Assembly (NCBI GenBank): GCA_910585945.1
Contig: CAJUHZ010000004.1
Coordinates: 62,001-126,000, forward strand
Direction: 5' to 3'
From: an uncultured Bilophila sp.
GTDB taxonomy: Bacteria; Desulfobacterota; Desulfovibrionia; Desulfovibrionales; Desulfovibrionaceae
DNA length: 64,000 bases
Below are positions 61,288 to 64,000 of this stretch, one piece after another (within the stretch, counting starts at the first letter, position 1; each line of letters opens with the position of its first letter). Under the pieces are notes generated by a model. It saw only the letters and a list, made by a program, of their open reading frames with translations, made no database searches and was not told the origin of the DNA. Both the position numbers and the translations under genes were made by a program.

Positions 61288-61758
61288 ATGAACCAGATCA
61301 CAGTCATTGAAGGCATGTTGAACGCGGAGGATCTCAAGTTCGCCATACTTGCCGCCCGCTTCAACGATTTCATCGTGGATCGCCTGATAAGCGGAGCGAC
61401 GGATTACCTCCGCCGACACGGGGCCGCGGAAGAAAACATGACGCTGATACGCATCCCCGGAGCGTTTGAAATGCCGGTGGTGTGCAAAAAGCTGGCGGCA
61501 TCGGGAAAATACGACGGCATTCTCGCCCTTGGAGCGGTCATTCGCGGCGGCACCCCGCATTTTGACTTTGTGGCCGGCGAAGCCACAAAGGGACTGGCGC
61601 AAGCGGCTCTGGAAAGCGGCGTGCCCGTGGGCTTCGGCCTGCTGACCACGGACAGCATCGAACAGGCCATTGAACGGGCAGGCACAAAGGCAGGCAACAA
61701 GGGCGTCGAAGCGGCCGCGGCCCTGCTGGAAACCATCCGCGTGCTCAAACAGTTGTAA
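61288..61758 (+). CDS. ribH: 6,7-dimethyl-8-ribityllumazine synthase
   Basis: A 156-residue shell-forming enzyme. AARFNDFIVDRLISGA, IPGAFEMPVVCKKL, GAVIRGGTPHFDFVAGEATKGL and the closing GVPVGFGLLTTDSIEQA are family blocks; the catalytic His is in PHFDF. Start at the second ATG-type codon (61288); an upstream GTG (61279) is possible. Confidence 0.97.
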   Translation: MNQITVIEGMLNAEDLKFAILAARFNDFIVDRLISGATDYLRRHGAAEENMTLIRIPGAFEMPVVCKKLAASGKYDGILALGAVIRGGTPHFDFVAGEATKGLAQAALESGVPVGFGLLTTDSIEQAIERAGTKAGNKGVEAAAALLETIRVLKQL

Positions 61759-61768
61759 GGGCTTCCGC

Positions 61769-62251
61769 ATGTCCAAAGCAAAACCCCATGCGCGCCGCGC
61801 GGCCCGCTCCCGCGCCTTTCAGGTGCTGTACAGTTTCGAGTTTTCGCCTTCAGCCTCGCTGGGGGCGTTGCGGGCCGCCTATATGGCCATGCCGGAGCCG
61901 GCCGACATGGAGCCGAACCGCGACGAACCAGCCCGCCCGCCTTGCGGCTTCGCCTGGGAACTGGTTGAAGGCGTATGGAAGCACGCGGCGGCGCTTGACG
62001 AGACCATCGGCCGCTTTTCCCAGAACTGGCGCGTGGATCGGCTCGGCAAAATCGAGCTGACGTTGTTGCGTCTGGCGCTTTTTGAAATGCTGCACCGCCC
62101 CGACGTGCCGCCCAAAGTGGCCTTGAACGAAGCGCTCGAACTGGCCTCCCGCTTTGGGGACGACAAGGCCCGACGCTTCGTCAACGGCATCCTTGACGCG
62201 GTCATCAAGGCGGCGGACAACGGATCGCTCTCTCCCGCAACGCAGGCGTGA
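61769..62251 (+). CDS. nusB: transcription antitermination protein NusB
   Basis: A 160-residue all-helical RNA-binding protein of the rRNA antitermination complex. It starts KPHARRAARSRAFQVLYSFE and ends with LNEALELASRFGDDKARRFVNGILDAV, the family block. It follows ribH by 10 bases, the frequent ribH-nusB pairing. Confidence 0.95.
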   Translation: MSKAKPHARRAARSRAFQVLYSFEFSPSASLGALRAAYMAMPEPADMEPNRDEPARPPCGFAWELVEGVWKHAAALDETIGRFSQNWRVDRLGKIELTLLRLALFEMLHRPDVPPKVALNEALELASRFGDDKARRFVNGILDAVIKAADNGSLSPATQA

Positions 62252-62318
62252 GGCGGACGCCTTCTCCGCTCTGACCGGCATTGTCCATAATTCTGCAAGC
62301 AAGACAAGGACTTACGCC

Positions 62319-64000
62319 ATGACTATCCCCATGCGCTATTCCCCTTCCGACATAGAACACAAATGGCAGCACCGTTGGGAAACCGAAAAAACATACGCCT
62401 GCCAGCCGGAAGCGGGGCGAAAGAAATATTATGTTCTTGAAATGTTTCCCTATCCTTCAGGGAACCTTCACATGGGGCATGTGCGCAACTATTCCATAGG
62501 CGATGTGGTGGCGCGCTTCAGACGGATGCAGGGCTTCAACGTCCTTCATCCCATAGGGTGGGACGCTTTCGGCCTTCCCGCCGAAAACGCGGCCATCAAG
62601 CACGGCATCCATCCGGCCAAATGGACGCATTCCAACATCGCCAATATGCGCGCCCAACTCAAGCGGCTCGGCTATTCCTACGACTGGGATCGGGAGCTTG
62701 CCACCTGCGACGCCCCCTACTACCGCTGGGAGCAACTCTTCTTCCTTCGCTGGCTGGAAAAGGGGCTTGTCTACAGAAAAAAGGCGGCGCAAAACTGGTG
62801 CCCCACATGCAACACCGTACTGGCCAACGAACAGGTGGTGGACGGCGTGTGCTGGCGTTGCGACACGCCGGTCGTGCAAAAGGAACTCACGCAATGGTTC
62901 CTCAAGATCACGGCCTATGCCGACGAACTGCTGGCCGATCTGCACAAGCTGGAAGGCGGCTGGCCCGAGCGCGTGCTGAACATGCAACGCAACTGGATCG
63001 GCAAATCGACAGGCGCGGAAATCGTCTTCCCGCTTGAAGACGCCGGCAGGGACGGATCGACGGGCGAAGGCATCACCGTGTTCACCACGCGGCCGGATAC
63101 GGTTTTCGGCGTGACCTTCATGACGCTCGCTCCGGAACATCCGCTGGTGGAATCCCTGATTGCGGGCAAACCCGGGGAAGCGGAAGCGCGAGCCTTCATT
63201 GAGCGTGCCCGGAACATGGATCGGCTGGATCGGCAGTCTGAAGCGCTGGAAAAGGAAGGCGTTTTCACCGGTTCCTACTGCCTGCATCCGTTCACCGGCC
63301 GGCGGATTCCCATCTGGATCGGCAATTTCGTTCTGGCCGGCTATGGAACGGGGGCGGTCATGGCCGTGCCCGCGCACGATCAGCGCGACTTCGACTTTTC
63401 CGCCAAATACGGCCTGCCGCGCATTCTGGTCATCCAGCCAGAAGGGGAAGACATTGATCCCGCGGCGTTGACCGAAGCCTGGGAAGGCGCGGGGCATCTT
63501 GTCAATTCCGGCGAATTCGACGGACTCGCCAACGAGGAAGCCAAACAGCGTATCGCCGATCGTCTGGAAGCGTCAGGCAAGGGCAAACGCACCACCAACT
63601 GGCGTCTGCGGGACTGGAACATCTCGCGCCAGCGTTATTGGGGCGCGCCCATTCCCGTGGTCTACTGCGACACATGCGGGATGGTTCCTGTGCCGGAAAA
63701 GGATCTCCCGGTGCGCCTGCCCCTGAATGTGCAGGTGCGCGACGACGGACGCTCTCCCCTGCCGGACACGCCGGACTTCGTCAACTGCGTTTGCCCGCGT
63801 TGCGGCGGGCCGGCCCGGCGGGAAACCGACACCATGGACACCTTTGTGGAATCGTCCTGGTACTTCGCCCGCTATACGGACGCCGCCAAAAACGACGCCC
63901 CCTTCGACATGGACGCCCTCCGCTACTGGCTCCCCACGGATCAATACATCGGCGGCGTCGAACACGCCATCCTGCATCTGCTCTACGCCCGTTTCTTCAC
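62319..64000 (+). CDS. leuS: leucyl-tRNA synthetase (truncated by window edge)
   Basis: The first 560 codons of a class I synthetase. YSPSDIEHKWQHRWET opens it; MFPYPSGNLHMGHVRNYSIGD holds the HIGH signature as HMGH (51-54). A zinc-type CPTCNTV and the editing (CP1) domain follow, with TTRPDTVFGVTFM; the frame is open at the right edge within GGVEHAILHLLYARFF. AAGGA precedes the ATG. Large antisense frames here are shadows. Confidence 0.97.
   Translation, partial: MTIPMRYSPSDIEHKWQHRWETEKTYACQPEAGRKKYYVLEMFPYPSGNLHMGHVRNYSIGDVVARFRRMQGFNVLHPIGWDAFGLPAENAAIKHGIHPAKWTHSNIANMRAQLKRLGYSYDWDRELATCDAPYYRWEQLFFLRWLEKGLVYRKKAAQNWCPTCNTVLANEQVVDGVCWRCDTPVVQKELTQWFLKITAYADELLADLHKLEGGWPERVLNMQRNWIGKSTGAEIVFPLEDAGRDGSTGEGITVFTTRPDTVFGVTFMTLAPEHPLVESLIAGKPGEAEARAFIERARNMDRLDRQSEALEKEGVFTGSYCLHPFTGRRIPIWIGNFVLAGYGTGAVMAVPAHDQRDFDFSAKYGLPRILVIQPEGEDIDPAALTEAWEGAGHLVNSGEFDGLANEEAKQRIADRLEASGKGKRTTNWRLRDWNISRQRYWGAPIPVVYCDTCGMVPVPEKDLPVRLPLNVQVRDDGRSPLPDTPDFVNCVCPRCGGPARRETDTMDTFVESSWYFARYTDAAKNDAPFDMDALRYWLPTDQYIGGVEHAILHLLYARFF

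Noticed and set aside
62457..63497. 346-codon minus-strand frame at the right edge
   Set aside because: Antisense to leuS, which carries HMGH and editing-domain motifs.

Overview
The window is about 64 kb of GC-rich, densely packed bacterial chromosome. Gene order and content fit a sulfate-reducing member of the Desulfovibrionaceae or a close relative. The main evidence is the run yceD-rpmF-plsX-fabH-fabG-acpP-fabF-glyA-dCMP deaminase-ribD-ribE-ribBA-ribH-nusB-leuS, together with a Re-citrate-synthase-type enzyme, an isocitrate dehydrogenase, a STAS-MlaE/MlaF/MlaD transporter and a CGGC-domain protein. The family-level assignment is inference; there is no rRNA gene or species marker. I saw no transposase, integrase, prophage or plasmid gene.

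Layout. 1-6600: end of an M23 peptidase; a 610-nt non-coding stretch with palindromes and repeats; a DEAD-box RNA helicase coupled to a small unknown protein; a radical SAM protein; a HIT protein; an IHF/HU-like protein; a GT-B-like protein. 6749-22940: an accessory block of ten same-strand genes built around srfA, srfB and srfC. Their products are a polytopic membrane protein with disordered ends, a nucleotidyltransferase, a glycine-zipper lipoprotein, a TM-coiled-coil protein, SrfA, a secreted protein sharing the C-terminal Cys domain of SrfA, SrfB (actin/Hsp70-like nucleotide motifs), SrfC (complete GTPase motif set), a TM/Sel1-like protein and a secreted vWA protein. A two-repeat type I-E CRISPR remnant without cas genes follows directly. 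23273-30649: proS, xseA, a secreted M23 protein, xseB, ispA and a Re-citrate synthase fused to a Cache-like domain. 30790-34956 (minus strand): NhaD-type antiporter, TrmJ-type methyltransferase, DsbD. 35050-36784: tRNA-Lys, CGGC protein, a nested palindrome and a second copy of the GT-B-like gene, followed by a MITE-like inverted repeat. 36993-42370: a DppD-type ATPase, then grpE coupled to an Mla/Pqi-type lipid transporter. 42527-50369: hydroxyacid dehydrogenase, cysteine synthase, FUSC protein, tRNA-Thr, EVE protein, slyX, mutY, icd, aminotransferase. 50512-64000: the fatty acid, one-carbon and riboflavin run, ending in a truncated leuS.

How the genes work together. Most of the window is housekeeping: fatty-acid initiation and elongation, serine/glycine and dCMP metabolism, the full riboflavin/lumazine pathway, and citrate-to-oxoglutarate steps (Re-citrate synthase and icd). 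The srf block stands apart. Its predicted parts span cytoplasm (two different nucleotide-driven ATPase/GTPase folds), inner membrane (several TM proteins), and periplasm or outer membrane (lipoprotein, secreted Cys-domain protein, vWA protein). I therefore infer a multi-protein envelope assembly of unknown function, and this is the best candidate for an undescribed system here.

Non-coding structure worth noting: a repeat family at 311, 9838 and 36788-36943 (the last a 156-bp element with 14-bp perfect terminal inverted repeats), a concentric nested palindrome at 35601-35685, a 20-bp operator-like palindrome at 616-635 and the CRISPR remnant at 23022-23111.
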